From the NCBI RefSeq assembly GCF_051912845.1, contig NZ_JBNCBU010000001.1, positions 558,001-622,000 of the forward strand: a stretch of DNA of 64,000 nt, written 5' to 3'. Position 1 is the first letter of the stretch. Every line of letters begins with the position of its first letter. Position numbers and translations under genes: made by a program. This DNA comes from Tsuneonella sediminis (GTDB taxonomy: Bacteria > Pseudomonadota > Alphaproteobacteria > Sphingomonadales > Sphingomonadaceae). Of the stretch, positions 25,525 to 34,800 are shown in pieces. The notes beneath the pieces are model-generated. The model worked only from the letters and a program-made list of their open reading frames with translations, was not told the DNA's origin and made no database searches.

Positions 25525-26201
25525 GCCCGGCCTCTGCGCGCGATGACCTTGCGCAGGACGTCGGCATAGGTCTCGGGCGCCTGCGCGCCGGGGACCAAGA
25601 ACCTGCCGTCGATCACCATGGCCGGGACGCCGGTGACGTTGCTGTCCCACGCCAGCCGTTCGTCCGCGCGCACCGTGGCCGCGATCCGCTCGTCATCGAG
25701 TGCCGCGGCGGCAGCGGCGGGGTCGTGGCCCTGTTCCTCGGCGATCGCGAGCAGGACGTCGCGACTGCCCACGTTGCGGCGCTGCTGGAAATGCGCCGCG
25801 AACAATGCCAGCTTCAGCTGCGTCTGCGTCTCCGGGCCCGCGGCGTCCAGCACCCAGCGCAGCAGCTTGTGCGCGTCGAACGTGTTCCACAGCATCGCCG
25901 GCGGCGGCTCGCCCTCGCCTGTGTAATCGAACGGAAAACCCGCCTCTGCCGCCCTGTCCGCCATCATCGTGCGCCCCGCCCGCGCCTGCTCCGGGGTGCG
26001 GCCGTACTTGCGCGCGATGTGCGCGGTGCTTTCCTCGCCTTCGGGCGGCATGTCGGGATTGAGTTCGAACGGCAGCCAGCGGACATCGGCGACAACTTCC
26101 CCCTCGAGCTGCGCAAGCGCTTTCTCCAGGTTCTTGAAACCGATCACGCACCACGGGCACATCACATCCGACCAGATGTCGATCGTCACCGTCTCGCTCA
26201 T
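25521..26201 (-). CDS. DsbA-family FrnE-like oxidoreductase
   Basis: A cytoplasmic thioredoxin-fold protein of the FrnE/2-hydroxychromene-2-carboxylate isomerase-like group. The redox motif is C15-P-W-C18 in WSDVMCPWCVIG, followed by the helical insert and the C-terminal cis-proline loop VTGVPAMVIDGRF. Length is 226 aa from the ATG at 26201. The frame stays open further upstream, but that part is nudC read in another frame. The start overlaps the nudC stop by 4 nt, which points to one operon (beta-lactamase-fold gene, nudC, this gene). FrnE relatives aid oxidative-stress tolerance in other bacteria. Confidence 0.88.
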   Translation of the reverse strand: MSETVTIDIWSDVMCPWCVIGFKNLEKALAQLEGEVVADVRWLPFELNPDMPPEGEESTAHIARKYGRTPEQARAGRTMMADRAAEAGFPFDYTGEGEPPPAMLWNTFDAHKLLRWVLDAAGPETQTQLKLALFAAHFQQRRNVGSRDVLLAIAEEQGHDPAAAAAALDDERIAATVRADERLAWDSNVTGVPAMVIDGRFLVPGAQAPETYADVLRKVIARRGRA

Positions 26202-27070
26202 CGATCGAGCCACCACTGGACGAGGTGATGGGCAATCGCGGCCGGACGCGGAAAGATCAGCGCCTCGGTACCATCGGAACCCGCATCGCGCGCCGTGACG
26301 AGTTCGGCGCGCGTGAACCAGCGCGCGTCTTCCAGCTCGGTCACGTCGAGGGTGATCTGGTCGCTCTCGGCCACCGCATGGCAGCCGATCATCAGCTGGC
26401 TTGGAAAGGGCCACGGCTGGCTGGCGAGGTAGCGTACATCGCGCACCCGCACGCCGGCTTCTTCCAGTACTTCTCGCGCAACGGCTTCCTCGATCGTCTC
26501 GCCCGGCTCGACGAAACCCGCGAGCGCTGAGAACATTCGCGGGGGAAAGCGCGGCTGGCGTCCGAGGAGGAGGCGGTCGTCATGCTCGACGAGCATGATC
26601 GTGACGGGGTCTGTTCGCGGGAAGTGCGCCGCACCGCAATGGGCGCAGTCCCGCTGCCACCCGCCCTTGGCGATTCGCGTGGGCTGGCCGCACCGGGCAC
26701 AGAACCGGTGGCGCGCGTGCCAGTCGACCAGGCTGCGCGCACCGCCGTAGATCGCCAGGTCCTGTGGCGAGAGGACCTGCATCGCCTGCCAAACCTGGGG
26801 CTGGGCATAGGCCGGGCCCTCGGCGCCGCTTTCTGGAACGGCGGCGAAACAGGCCCTGTCATCAAGAAGACCGAGAAAGACGAGGTCGCACCCGTCAGGG
26901 GCCTCGGCCAGCGTTCCCCAGCCAAGCCCCCCGCTGTCGGGATCGAAAGTCGGCAGGAGCCCGTCGAGCCTGAGCAGGCGCGCCCGCCAGTCCATCCTGG
27001 CGGCAAGCGCATCGGGATCGCAGCGCAGGAAGTCCGCGCGCTCCAGCGGGGAGCCGCCGAATGCGATCAC
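26198..27070 (-). CDS. nudC: NAD+ diphosphatase NudC
   Basis: Hydrolyses NADH/NAD+ to mononucleotides and, in E. coli, removes NAD caps from RNA. It has a zinc ribbon (CARCGQPT and CAHCG, about residues 122-144), the Nudix box GFVEPGETIEEAVAREVLEEAG, and the NudC-specific SQPWPFPSQLM after it. Length is 290 aa. The start is GTG at 27068-27070, overlapping the upstream esterase-like gene by 4 nt (GTGA). Its own stop overlaps the next start by 4 nt, so three genes are tightly coupled. Confidence 0.93.
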   Translation of the reverse strand: MIAFGGSPLERADFLRCDPDALAARMDWRARLLRLDGLLPTFDPDSGGLGWGTLAEAPDGCDLVFLGLLDDRACFAAVPESGAEGPAYAQPQVWQAMQVLSPQDLAIYGGARSLVDWHARHRFCARCGQPTRIAKGGWQRDCAHCGAAHFPRTDPVTIMLVEHDDRLLLGRQPRFPPRMFSALAGFVEPGETIEEAVAREVLEEAGVRVRDVRYLASQPWPFPSQLMIGCHAVAESDQITLDVTELEDARWFTRAELVTARDAGSDGTEALIFPRPAAIAHHLVQWWLDR

Positions 27071-28389
27071 TCCGCCATTTGCCCGCTTGCACCCCCGAGA
27101 TCGGACAGGACCGCCCTGGTGAACTGGGTGGTCATCCCATAGGCGTCCGCCGGCATGTACTGCGTCATCAGCGTGGCCCTGAGGCCCCGGCGCAGATCGG
27201 CGAAGGCGGCCGTGCCCGCTGCCCCTCCCCAGCCGAAGGTTCCCGCCTGGTCGCCGAGGCCGACGCGGCCGCCCGCCCCGAACCCCGATCCTTCCGCGAA
27301 CGTACCTGTCGTCGCGACCCCTTCGGGCAACAGGTTCGACGTGCCAACCCTGACCGCCAGCTCACCCATGACGCGCTTGCCGTCTATCCGGCCGTAACCC
27401 ACCAGCATACGCAGGAACCGGTCGTAGTCGGCGGTCGACATCACCAGGCCCGACCCGCCCATGGGAAACGGCGGTTCTTCCGCGAATATCGAGTTGCCGC
27501 CAGGATCGATCGGCATCAGGGTTTCGCCCACGCGGAAATAGTTCGTCGTCAGTCGTCCGGTCTCGCTCGCCGGCACCTTGAAGAAGCTGCTGGTCATTCC
27601 CGCCGGCTCGAACATCCGTGCCTTGAGGAAGGCGTCGAACGGCATTCCGCTGGCCACTTCGATCACCCGGCCGAGCAGGTCTAGGCTGACCGAATACGAC
27701 CAGTGCGTTCCCGGCTGGTACACCAGCGGCAGGCGGGCAAGCCGGTCGGCGAACTCGGCCAGGCTCGGCGCGCTCGGCGCACCGGTGAACTGCGGCAGCT
27801 TGAGCTTGGTCGCCTGCCCCGCTCCGAGTCCTGCATCCATGTAGGCCTGCCGGATCGCGCCCTTCTGGATGATCCCGTAGCCAAGGCCGGCGGTATGCGT
27901 GAGGAGGTGGCGCACCGTGATCGGCGTCTTCGCCGGCTCCAGTTCGGTAAGCGACCCGTCGTAGCTTTTCTGCACCGTCATGCTGGCGAACGCCGGCAAC
28001 AGTTCGGCGATGGGCTGGTCGAGCCCGAGGCGACCATCCTCGATCAGCATCATCGCAGCCATGCCGGTAATCGGCTTGGTCATCGAATAGACCCGGAACA
28101 GGCTGTCCGGCCCCGCGGGCGCGGTCACCCCCAAGGCAAGCGTGCCTCCGGCGATCACTTCGGGCGGGCGCTGCCCCCAGCCGAGCGCAGCGACGATCGT
28201 GGCGACCTTGCGCGACGAGACGTAGTCATTGACGAGCCTTGCGACCGAGGGCCAGCGGGCCGAGGCGGCCGCATGGGCGGCGGCGCCCAGCGGCAGGCCG
28301 GCGAGCGCCATCCCTGCCCCAAGCCATGCGCTCGACCCCAGGAGATCGCGCCGCGACATCTGCGGCGTTGCAAGATCACGAAATGCCAT
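27067..28389 (-). CDS. Tat-exported serine hydrolase of beta-lactamase fold (esterase VIII type)
   Basis: A 440-aa serine hydrolase of the class C beta-lactamase/EstB-like group. The catalytic pair is S102-M-T-K105 in FRVYSMTKPITG. The tyrosine motif is Y232-S-V, as in family VIII esterases and unlike the Y-A/S-N of true AmpC, so esterase or peptidase activity is more likely than resistance. The N terminus has a twin-arginine signal (SRRDLLGSS at about 12-20, then a hydrophobic run to about 40). The start at 28389 has GGAG at good spacing; the in-frame ATG at 28419 is less well placed. It heads a coupled operon with nudC and the FrnE-like gene. Confidence 0.86.
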   Translation of the reverse strand: MAFRDLATPQMSRRDLLGSSAWLGAGMALAGLPLGAAAHAAASARWPSVARLVNDYVSSRKVATIVAALGWGQRPPEVIAGGTLALGVTAPAGPDSLFRVYSMTKPITGMAAMMLIEDGRLGLDQPIAELLPAFASMTVQKSYDGSLTELEPAKTPITVRHLLTHTAGLGYGIIQKGAIRQAYMDAGLGAGQATKLKLPQFTGAPSAPSLAEFADRLARLPLVYQPGTHWSYSVSLDLLGRVIEVASGMPFDAFLKARMFEPAGMTSSFFKVPASETGRLTTNYFRVGETLMPIDPGGNSIFAEEPPFPMGGSGLVMSTADYDRFLRMLVGYGRIDGKRVMGELAVRVGTSNLLPEGVATTGTFAEGSGFGAGGRVGLGDQAGTFGWGGAAGTAAFADLRRGLRATLMTQYMPADAYGMTTQFTRAVLSDLGGASGQMAE

Positions 28390-28496
28390 CGACCACTCCA
28401 AGGGAAAAATCGGTTTCAATTCGGGATGTGCGGCATCGGCCCGCCCGGGTCAATCGCACTTCATCGCGCGCTTGCATCCCTTCGGTGTGCTAGGCA

Positions 28497-28502
28497 TATA
28501 AG
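28497..28502 (+). promoter_or_regulatory. -10-like TATAAG box next to the small membrane protein start
   Basis: TATAAG matches the -10 consensus at five of six positions. TTGCAT at 28472-28477 could be the -35, with a long 19-bp spacer. The predicted transcript would begin at or near the ATG at 28507. Confidence 0.35.
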
Positions 28503-28506
28503 ACAC

Positions 28507-28728
28507 ATGCTCAACATCCTCTCGATCCTGCTCGGTCTCGTAGCCCTGGTCCTCGCGATCCCGTCCGCCATTCCGCTGCTCGGTTGGGGCAACTGGATCG
28601 TGCTGCCGATCGCCATTCTTGGAGCCGGCCTGGGCGCGCTGTCGCGATCGAACCACGGCCGGAACTTTTGCCTGGTGGTGATCGTGATCGCAGTGGTCCG
28701 CCTTTCGCTCGGCGGCGGGATTCTCTAG
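28507..28728 (+). CDS. Small two-helix membrane protein
   Basis: A 73-aa hydrophobic protein, MLNILSILLGLVALVLAIPS onward, with two or three predicted membrane helices and a basic loop SRSNHGR between them. No family is recognised with confidence; small inner-membrane proteins of this type are common in sphingomonads. No good ribosome binding site precedes the ATG. A TATAAG box at 28497-28502 lies only 4 bases before it, which would give a leaderless mRNA. It is divergent from the esterase gene. Its TAG stop is shared in CTAG with the convergent mutY. Confidence 0.7.
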   Translation: MLNILSILLGLVALVLAIPSAIPLLGWGNWIVLPIAILGAGLGALSRSNHGRNFCLVVIVIAVVRLSLGGGIL

Positions 28729-29744
28729 GCGCGGGCGCGCACGGCCGCCTTGGCAAAAAGCGTGGGGAGACCCGCGGCTTCCAGTTCCCCAAGCGGCCAC
28801 CATTCGCCATCGCCCGGCGGAACTCCCCTGCTCGACACAAGCACCGCCAGTTCGAGGTCGAAATGGGTGAAGCCGTGGCGAACGACACCCGCTTCGCGCC
28901 ATTCGCCCGCAGGCGGTCCGGCGCCGTCGGCGCGCGCCGACCAACCGTCGTCGGGCAGCGCGCGCATCCCCCCAAGCATTCCGGCTTCAGCGCGGCGGAC
29001 CAGCCAGACCGAGCCTTCGCGCTCGAACCAGAACGCGGTGCCCTTGCGAAGCGGCTTGACCCTCTTGGCAGGCTTCACCGGGTACCGCGCCGGATCGCCC
29101 TCCGCCTTCGCGGCGCAGTTCGTCGCCAACGGGCAGGCAGCGCAGCGCGGCAATCGCGTGGTGCAGATCGTCGCACCCAGATCCATCATCGCCTGCGCGA
29201 AGTCTCCCGCCCGCTCGTCCGGAGTGATCGAATCGGTCCGCGCGCGGATCGCCTTGCGGGCGGTTGACAGGGACTCGGACATGGCGAACAGGCGCGACAC
29301 GACGCGTTCGACGTTCGCGTCGACGACTACCGCGCGCTCACCGAAAGCGATCGCCGCCACCGCGGCGGCGATGTAGGCGCCGACGCCGGGAAGTTCGCGC
29401 AATTGGGCTTCCGTCTCGGGAAAACCGCCACGCGCCGCCACCGCCCGCGCCGCCGCGAGAAGGTTTCTCGCGCGCGAATAGTATCCCAGCCCCGCCCATG
29501 CGGCCATGACCTCGGCATCGCTGGCTGCGGCCAGCGACTCTACGTTTTGCCAGCGGTCCAGAAACCGCGCGTAATAGGGCGCGACCGCCGCGGTCGTGGT
29601 CTGCTGCAGCATGACCTCCGAGAGCCAGACGCGGTAAGGCTCCGGCGCCGGCGACCCGGGCGGGCTGCGCCACGGCAGGACGCGCGCGTTGCGGTCGTAC
29701 CAACCCAGAAGGCGACCGGGTATGCTGTCCTCGCTGGCGCTCAT
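28725..29744 (-). CDS. mutY: A/G-specific adenine glycosylase MutY
   Basis: Removes adenine mispaired with 8-oxoguanine in DNA. It has the helix-hairpin-helix LPGVGAYIAAAVAAIAFGE with the catalytic aspartate in VVVDANVERV. The iron-sulfur loop is C-x6-C-x2-C-x5-C in CTTRLPRCAACPLATNC. The C-terminal MutT-like domain recognises 8-oxoG (FWFEREGSVWLVRRAE). Length is 339 aa. The start codon is only 14 bp from the divergent dciA start, so the promoters of the two genes must lie in each other's coding regions or overlap. Confidence 0.94.
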   Translation of the reverse strand: MSASEDSIPGRLLGWYDRNARVLPWRSPPGSPAPEPYRVWLSEVMLQQTTTAAVAPYYARFLDRWQNVESLAAASDAEVMAAWAGLGYYSRARNLLAAARAVAARGGFPETEAQLRELPGVGAYIAAAVAAIAFGERAVVVDANVERVVSRLFAMSESLSTARKAIRARTDSITPDERAGDFAQAMMDLGATICTTRLPRCAACPLATNCAAKAEGDPARYPVKPAKRVKPLRKGTAFWFEREGSVWLVRRAEAGMLGGMRALPDDGWSARADGAGPPAGEWREAGVVRHGFTHFDLELAVLVSSRGVPPGDGEWWPLGELEAAGLPTLFAKAAVRARA

Positions 29745-29758
29745 GGCGCGCCTATGGC

Positions 29759-30295
29759 ATGGCCGCCGCGACGATGGAACGGGACGCGAAACTCCCCAAG
29801 GCGAAGCAGTACACCCGGCCGCGCGGCGGACCGGCGAAGTCGATCGCCGAGCTGACCCCGCAAGTCGGACGCACGGCCTTCCGCCGCTTCGGTTTCGTCC
29901 AGTCGAGCGTCGTCACCCGCTGGCCCGAGATCGTTGGCGAGGCGCACGCCAGGGTCTGCACGCCCGAAGCGATCCGCTTCCCACCCGGCGAGAAGGCAGA
30001 CGGCATCCTGCAACTCGTCGTGCTGCCCGCGCATGCGCCGCTGATCCAGCACGTAATCCCAGAGATCATCGAGCGGGTGAACCGCTTCTTCGGGTACAAG
30101 GCGGTTGAGCGTGTCAAGCTGCGGCAAGGCGCGGTTCAGCCGCCCCGTGCTGAAGCGCGGCCCGCGGCGCCGCCCTCGCTCAAACCGATACCGCTCGAAC
30201 TCGGCGACAGCCTGCGCGATGTCGGCGACCCCGAGCTTCGTGCGGTGCTCGAATCGCTCGCCCGTTCGCTCGGCAGCAAGGAGGACAACACGTGA
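29759..30295 (+). CDS. dciA: DciA-like DUF721 protein (replicative helicase loader)
   Basis: A 178-aa DUF721 protein. In bacteria without DnaC/DnaI, DciA loads the replicative helicase DnaB, and alphaproteobacteria are such bacteria. The domain spans about residues 27-125: KSIAELTPQVGRTAFRRFGF, then VVTRWPEIVGE and ILQLVVLPAHAPLIQHVIPEIIERVNRFFGY. A basic N-terminal tail and a proline-rich C-terminal tail flank it. A start five codons later (MERD) is possible. Its stop overlaps the next start by 4 nt, coupling it to the DsbA-like gene. This mutY-dciA-dsbA-smc order recurs in alphaproteobacteria. Confidence 0.85.
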   Translation: MAAATMERDAKLPKAKQYTRPRGGPAKSIAELTPQVGRTAFRRFGFVQSSVVTRWPEIVGEAHARVCTPEAIRFPPGEKADGILQLVVLPAHAPLIQHVIPEIIERVNRFFGYKAVERVKLRQGAVQPPRAEARPAAPPSLKPIPLELGDSLRDVGDPELRAVLESLARSLGSKEDNT

Positions 30296-30966
30296 AGTTC
30301 GCCCGCAGGATCATCGCCGCTATCGCCGCGCTTGGAGCGACGGCCGCGATTGCCGCGACACCCAACTGGCTTACCGTCGTCGACACCTCGGGGGGCGGCC
30401 ACAAGATCGGCAATCCGCAGGCGAAGGTGAAACTGACCGAGTTCGTGAGCTACACATGCTCGCATTGCGGGCACTTCGCCCGGGAGGCATCCGGCGCACT
30501 CGACCTCTATGTCGCCACCGGCAAGGTCCAGCTCGACATTCGCCACGTGGTCCGCGACCCCATCGACCTGACCGCCGCGATGCTCGCCAATTGCGGTCCC
30601 GCGGCGAAGTTTCCGCGCAACCATGCGGCGCTGATCCTCGCCCAGCCCAAGTGGCTGCCGCTCGCGGAGAAGGCGACCGAAGGCCAGCAATCGCGCTGGT
30701 ACAACGGCCCCGGCGCGGCGCGGCGCCGGGCGATCGCAAGCGACCTCGGATTCTACACCATAATGACCGGCCGGGGGTACGAGCGGGTGGCGCTCGACCG
30801 GTGCCTCGCCGACGAGGCGCTGGCAAAGCGGCTCGCGGCGCAATCCAAGGCCGACGACGAGAAGTTCGGCGTCAAGGCCACCCCGAGCTTCGCGATCGAC
30901 GGCACGATGCTGGCCGGCACCTATTCCTGGAGCCTGCTGCAACCACAGCTCGACGCCCGTCTCTGA
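30292..30966 (+). CDS. Exported DsbA-family thiol oxidoreductase
   Basis: A 224-aa periplasmic thioredoxin-fold protein. The signal peptide covers about residues 1-22 (cleavage near IAATP). The active site is C56-S-H-C59 in VSYTCSHCGHFAREA, and the cis-proline loop is VKATPSFAIDGTMLAG. It probably oxidises or isomerises disulfides of exported proteins; no partner DsbB is in the window. It overlaps dciA by 4 nt and is followed by a second DsbA-like gene after an 87-nt gap. Confidence 0.88.
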   Translation: MKFARRIIAAIAALGATAAIAATPNWLTVVDTSGGGHKIGNPQAKVKLTEFVSYTCSHCGHFAREASGALDLYVATGKVQLDIRHVVRDPIDLTAAMLANCGPAAKFPRNHAALILAQPKWLPLAEKATEGQQSRWYNGPGAARRRAIASDLGFYTIMTGRGYERVALDRCLADEALAKRLAAQSKADDEKFGVKATPSFAIDGTMLAGTYSWSLLQPQLDARL

Positions 30967-31053
30967 CCCACGACGAGGCATAGCTGTGGAAAGCCCCGGG
31001 ACGCGCTTCACCGTCCGTCTGCCCTCGTATACCCTCGACGACCACCCGAAAGG

Positions 31054-31797
31054 ATGATCATGCTGCGTACCGCCTCTTTCACCCTCGTCGCCGCGCTGGC
31101 ACTCGCTTCCTGCGGATCGAAAGAGACCGCCGACGGCGAAGTGGCCGAAGGCGCCACCGTTGCCGCCACGCCGGCTCCGGACGGCCAGGAATGGATCGAC
31201 GTCGCTTCGGTGACCGAGGACGGCGGTTACATGGTCGGCAATCCCGACGCGCCGATCAAGCTGATGGAATTCGGTTCGCTGACCTGCGGCGCCTGCGCCA
31301 ACTTTACCCAGACCGGGTTCGAGCCGCTGCGAGACAAGTACATCAACACCGGCAAGGTCAGCTTCGAGCTGCGCAACCAGGTGCACAACGGGCTCGACCT
31401 CGTGCTGGCGCGGCTCGTGCGGTGTTCGACGCCGGACGCGATGGTCCCGTTGTCCGAACAGGTGTGGATGAACTTCGACACGATCATGTCGGGCGCACAG
31501 GCCGCCGGCGGGCAGCTCGAATCGGCGATGGCGCTTCCCGAGGACCAGCGCTTCGTCGCAGTGGCGCGGGCGGCAGGCTTCCTGCCGTTTTTCGCCAGCC
31601 GCGGCATAAGCGAAGATCAAGCGCGGGTCTGCCTTTCCGACTCGAAATCGGTCGAGGCCATCGCCAAGCGATCCGAAACCCAGTCGCAGGAACTCGACGT
31701 CGCGGGCACGCCCACGTTCTTCATCAACGGCAAGAACGTAGGCACCCAGTCCTGGGATTCGCTCGAACCGATGCTCCAGCGCGCCGGCGCCAGGTAG
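31054..31797 (+). CDS. DsbA-family lipoprotein
   Basis: A 247-aa protein with a lipoprotein signal (ALALASC20, lipidation at C20) and a low-complexity linker (about residues 21-45) before a thioredoxin-fold domain with redox motif C78-G-A-C81 in FGSLTCGACANFTQ. The cis-proline loop is VAGTPTFFINGKN. It is a paralogue of the preceding gene with a different active-site dipeptide, so redox potential and role may differ. The membrane anchor implies action near the inner or outer membrane surface in the periplasm. smc begins 28 nt downstream. Confidence 0.87.
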   Translation: MIMLRTASFTLVAALALASCGSKETADGEVAEGATVAATPAPDGQEWIDVASVTEDGGYMVGNPDAPIKLMEFGSLTCGACANFTQTGFEPLRDKYINTGKVSFELRNQVHNGLDLVLARLVRCSTPDAMVPLSEQVWMNFDTIMSGAQAAGGQLESAMALPEDQRFVAVARAAGFLPFFASRGISEDQARVCLSDSKSVEAIAKRSETQSQELDVAGTPTFFINGKNVGTQSWDSLEPMLQRAGAR

Positions 31798-31825
31798 TCC
31801 CCGGGCGTAAGGGGACACCGGCCGG

Positions 31826-34800
31826 ATGCTCATCAGGCGGCTCAAGCTCACCGGGTTCAAGAGCTTCGTCGAGCCGTCCGAACTGCGCATCGAACCGGGG
31901 TTGACCGGGGTCGTCGGACCGAACGGGTGCGGCAAGTCCAACCTGCTCGAGGCAATCCGCTGGGTGATGGGCGAGAACTCGCCCAAGTCGATGCGAAGCG
32001 GCGGGATGGATGACGTCATCTTCGCCGGGACCGCCAGCCGCCCGCCGCGCGATTTCGCCGAAGTCGTCCTGACCGGCGCAGACGATGACGGCAAGGACCT
32101 CGAAGTCGTCCGCCGCATCGAGCGCGGAGCGGGCAGCGCGTACCGGGTCAACGGACGCGACGTACGAGCCAAGGACGTCGCTCTGACCTTTGCCGACGCG
32201 GCGACCGGCGCGCACTCTCCCGCGCTGGTTAGCCAGGGCAAGATCGCGCAGGTCATCGCCGCCAAGCCTACAGAGCGGCGGATGATGCTCGAGGAAGCGG
32301 CCGGGATCGCCGGTCTCCATGTCCGCCGCCGCGACGCTGAGGGCAAGCTGCGGCAGACCGAAGCGAACCTGGCAAGGCTCGAGGACCTCATGGCCGGCCT
32401 CGACAGCCAGATCGCATCGCTGCGGCGGCAGGCCAAGCAGGCCGAACGCTACAAGGCCTTGTCCGATCAGATCCGCGTCGCCGAGGCGCGATTGCTGTTC
32501 GCGCGCTGGCGCGACGCCGCAGCCGCGGCCGAAGCCGCACGCGCCGAAGCCCGGGCAGCGGACGCGCGGGTTACCGCGGCACAGGCGGCGTCGGCGGAGG
32601 CGCAGAAGGCGCAGGCGGCTGCGGCGGCAGCGCTCGCCGAAGCGCGCGACGAGCTTGCCGACCGACGCGACGATGCCAGTGCCCACGGCCACAGGATGGC
32701 GGCTCTGTCCAGCCAGCTCGAAGCCGCCGAACAGCGGCTCGCCGATCTCGACCGCCAGAAGGCACGGTTGGAGCAGGACCGCGGGGACGCCGACCGCCTG
32801 ACCCGCGATGCCGCCGAGGCGCTCGCAAGGCTTGAGAGGGAACTCGCCGCCGGGTTAGCCGCGCTCGAGGCGGACGAGGCGCGCCGCCCCTCACTCGCAG
32901 CGAAAGTCGAGGAAGCCGAGCGCGCCGGGCGAGCCGCCGAACTCGCCCTCGCCAAGGCGACCGCCGACCAGGCAGGGGTCGAGGCGGAATGGCGCGTAGC
33001 CGAAGCCGAGGTCGCCCAGGCCGAGGCGCGCCTCGCCCGCCTCGCCGGAGAAGCGCGCCGCCACGACGAAACCCGCGCTGGCCTCTTGCAGACCGGCGAT
33101 CCGGACGAGGCGGTGGCCGAGGCAAGGCAGGCCGCCCTCGATGCTGCCGGCGCGGTGAGCGTTGCCCGCGAAGCGCTCGAAACGATGCGTGCGGGCAAGG
33201 AATCGCTTCAGGCAGCGCGCGACGAGGCGGCGTCCGCACTCGCCGGTGCCCGGGCCGACCTCGCCGGGCTCGAACGCGAACGCCAGGCACTCGACCGCGA
33301 TCGGCAAGCGCGGGCCCGGCAGGCTGCGGACCGCCACGGCGTCCCCACCGCGCTCGACCGGGTGCGTGCCGCGCCGGGTTACGAACGCGCGCTCGCTGCC
33401 GCGCTCGGACGCGACGCGAAGGCGCCGCTCGGCAGTCCGCAGGGCGATGGCGAAGGGCGTTACTGGACCGGTTCGGAACCGCCCGTCCCGGTGGCCGATG
33501 CGCTGGCCCATCACGTGACCGATTGCCCGCCGCAGCTCGCCGCGCGGCTCGCGCTGGTCCACGTTGGCGATAGCGACGACGGACGGACGCTCGGTCCCGG
33601 CGAATGGCTGGTCACGAGGGGCGGCGCGCTGCGACGCTGGGACGGTTTCGTGGCGCGCGGCGAAGGCGCGGCCGAAGCGGCCCAGCTCGAAGCGGAAAAC
33701 CGGCTCGACGAACTGGACACCCTTATCCCCCCCCGGCGCGCAGCACTGGAGGAGGCGGAAGCCGCGCAGGCCCGCGCGCTGGACGAGCTCACGACGCTCC
33801 AGCGCCGTCTGGTCGCCGCCGAGCGGGACTTGCAGGAGGCCGCCGAGGCCGAGCGGGCCTCGCTGAGGTCGCTCGACCAGGCCGAGGCGGCGCGCGAACG
33901 CCATTCCGCAAGGCTGGCCGAACTGGCGGCGGCCGAACGGGACCTCGCCGAACAGCGCGCCGCCGCGGAGGGGGAGCTGTCCAGTGCACAGGCAAAGCGT
34001 GCCGCGCTGCCTGCGCCCGATACCGGCAGGGCCACGCTGGAGGCGGCACGCTCCAGAAACGAGGCGGCGCGAACCGCTCTCCAGGCCGCGACGGCGGACC
34101 TCGCGGCGCACGAGCAAGCGCTTGCGGTCGCGCGTGAGCGGACAGCGGCGCAGCGCGCCGACATGGCGAGCTGGCAGGCCCGCTCCGGCGAGGCGGCGCG
34201 GCGCCTGTCCGACATGAGCCGCCGGTTCGAGGAGATCGAGGAGGAGCGCGCGGTCGTCGCGGCAAAACCCGAGGGGCTGCTGCGCGAGATCGAGCGGGGC
34301 GACGAAGTGCGCGCCCGGCTCGCTGCCGGCCTCGCTGCAGCAGAAGCCGCCGTGGCCGACGCGCAGGCCGCCGCCGAGGTCGCCGGTCGCAGCCATGCCG
34401 AAGCGACCGAAGCGCTTGCCTCGGCGCGCGAAGCGCGTGCTGGGCTCTCGGCCCGCGCCGAAAACGAGGAACAGCGGCGCGAGGAAATGGCGCGCATATC
34501 GGGCGAACGGTTCCAGTGCCCTCCCCCGCTGCTCGCCGGCCGCGCGGGGTTCGACGCCGAAACGGTGAAGAGCGCGGGGCTCGAAGGCGAGGAAATGGAG
34601 CGTCTCGCGGCCAGCCGCGAACGGATCGGGCCGGTCAATCTCGTCGCGGCGGAAGAACTTGAGCGCATCGAGGCCGCGCACGGCAGCAGCGCGGCCGAGC
34701 AGGCCGAGCTGGCCGAAGCAGTCGCCCGCCTGCGCGGGAGCATCGGCAATCTCAATCGCGAAGGCCGCGAGCGCCTGCGCGCCGCGTTCGAGGAAGTGAA

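Noticed and set aside
27067..28389. Beta-lactam resistance gene
   Set aside because: The serine motif fits, but the tyrosine motif is Y-S-V as in esterases, not Y-A/S-N as in AmpC, and there is no resistance context.
27703..28506. Long upstream extension of the small membrane protein frame
   Set aside because: It is antisense to the Tat-exported hydrolase; only the last 73 codons look like a protein.
30136..32436. A 766-codon minus-strand open frame over dciA to smc
   Set aside because: It spans four plus-strand genes with clear domains; no coding evidence of its own.
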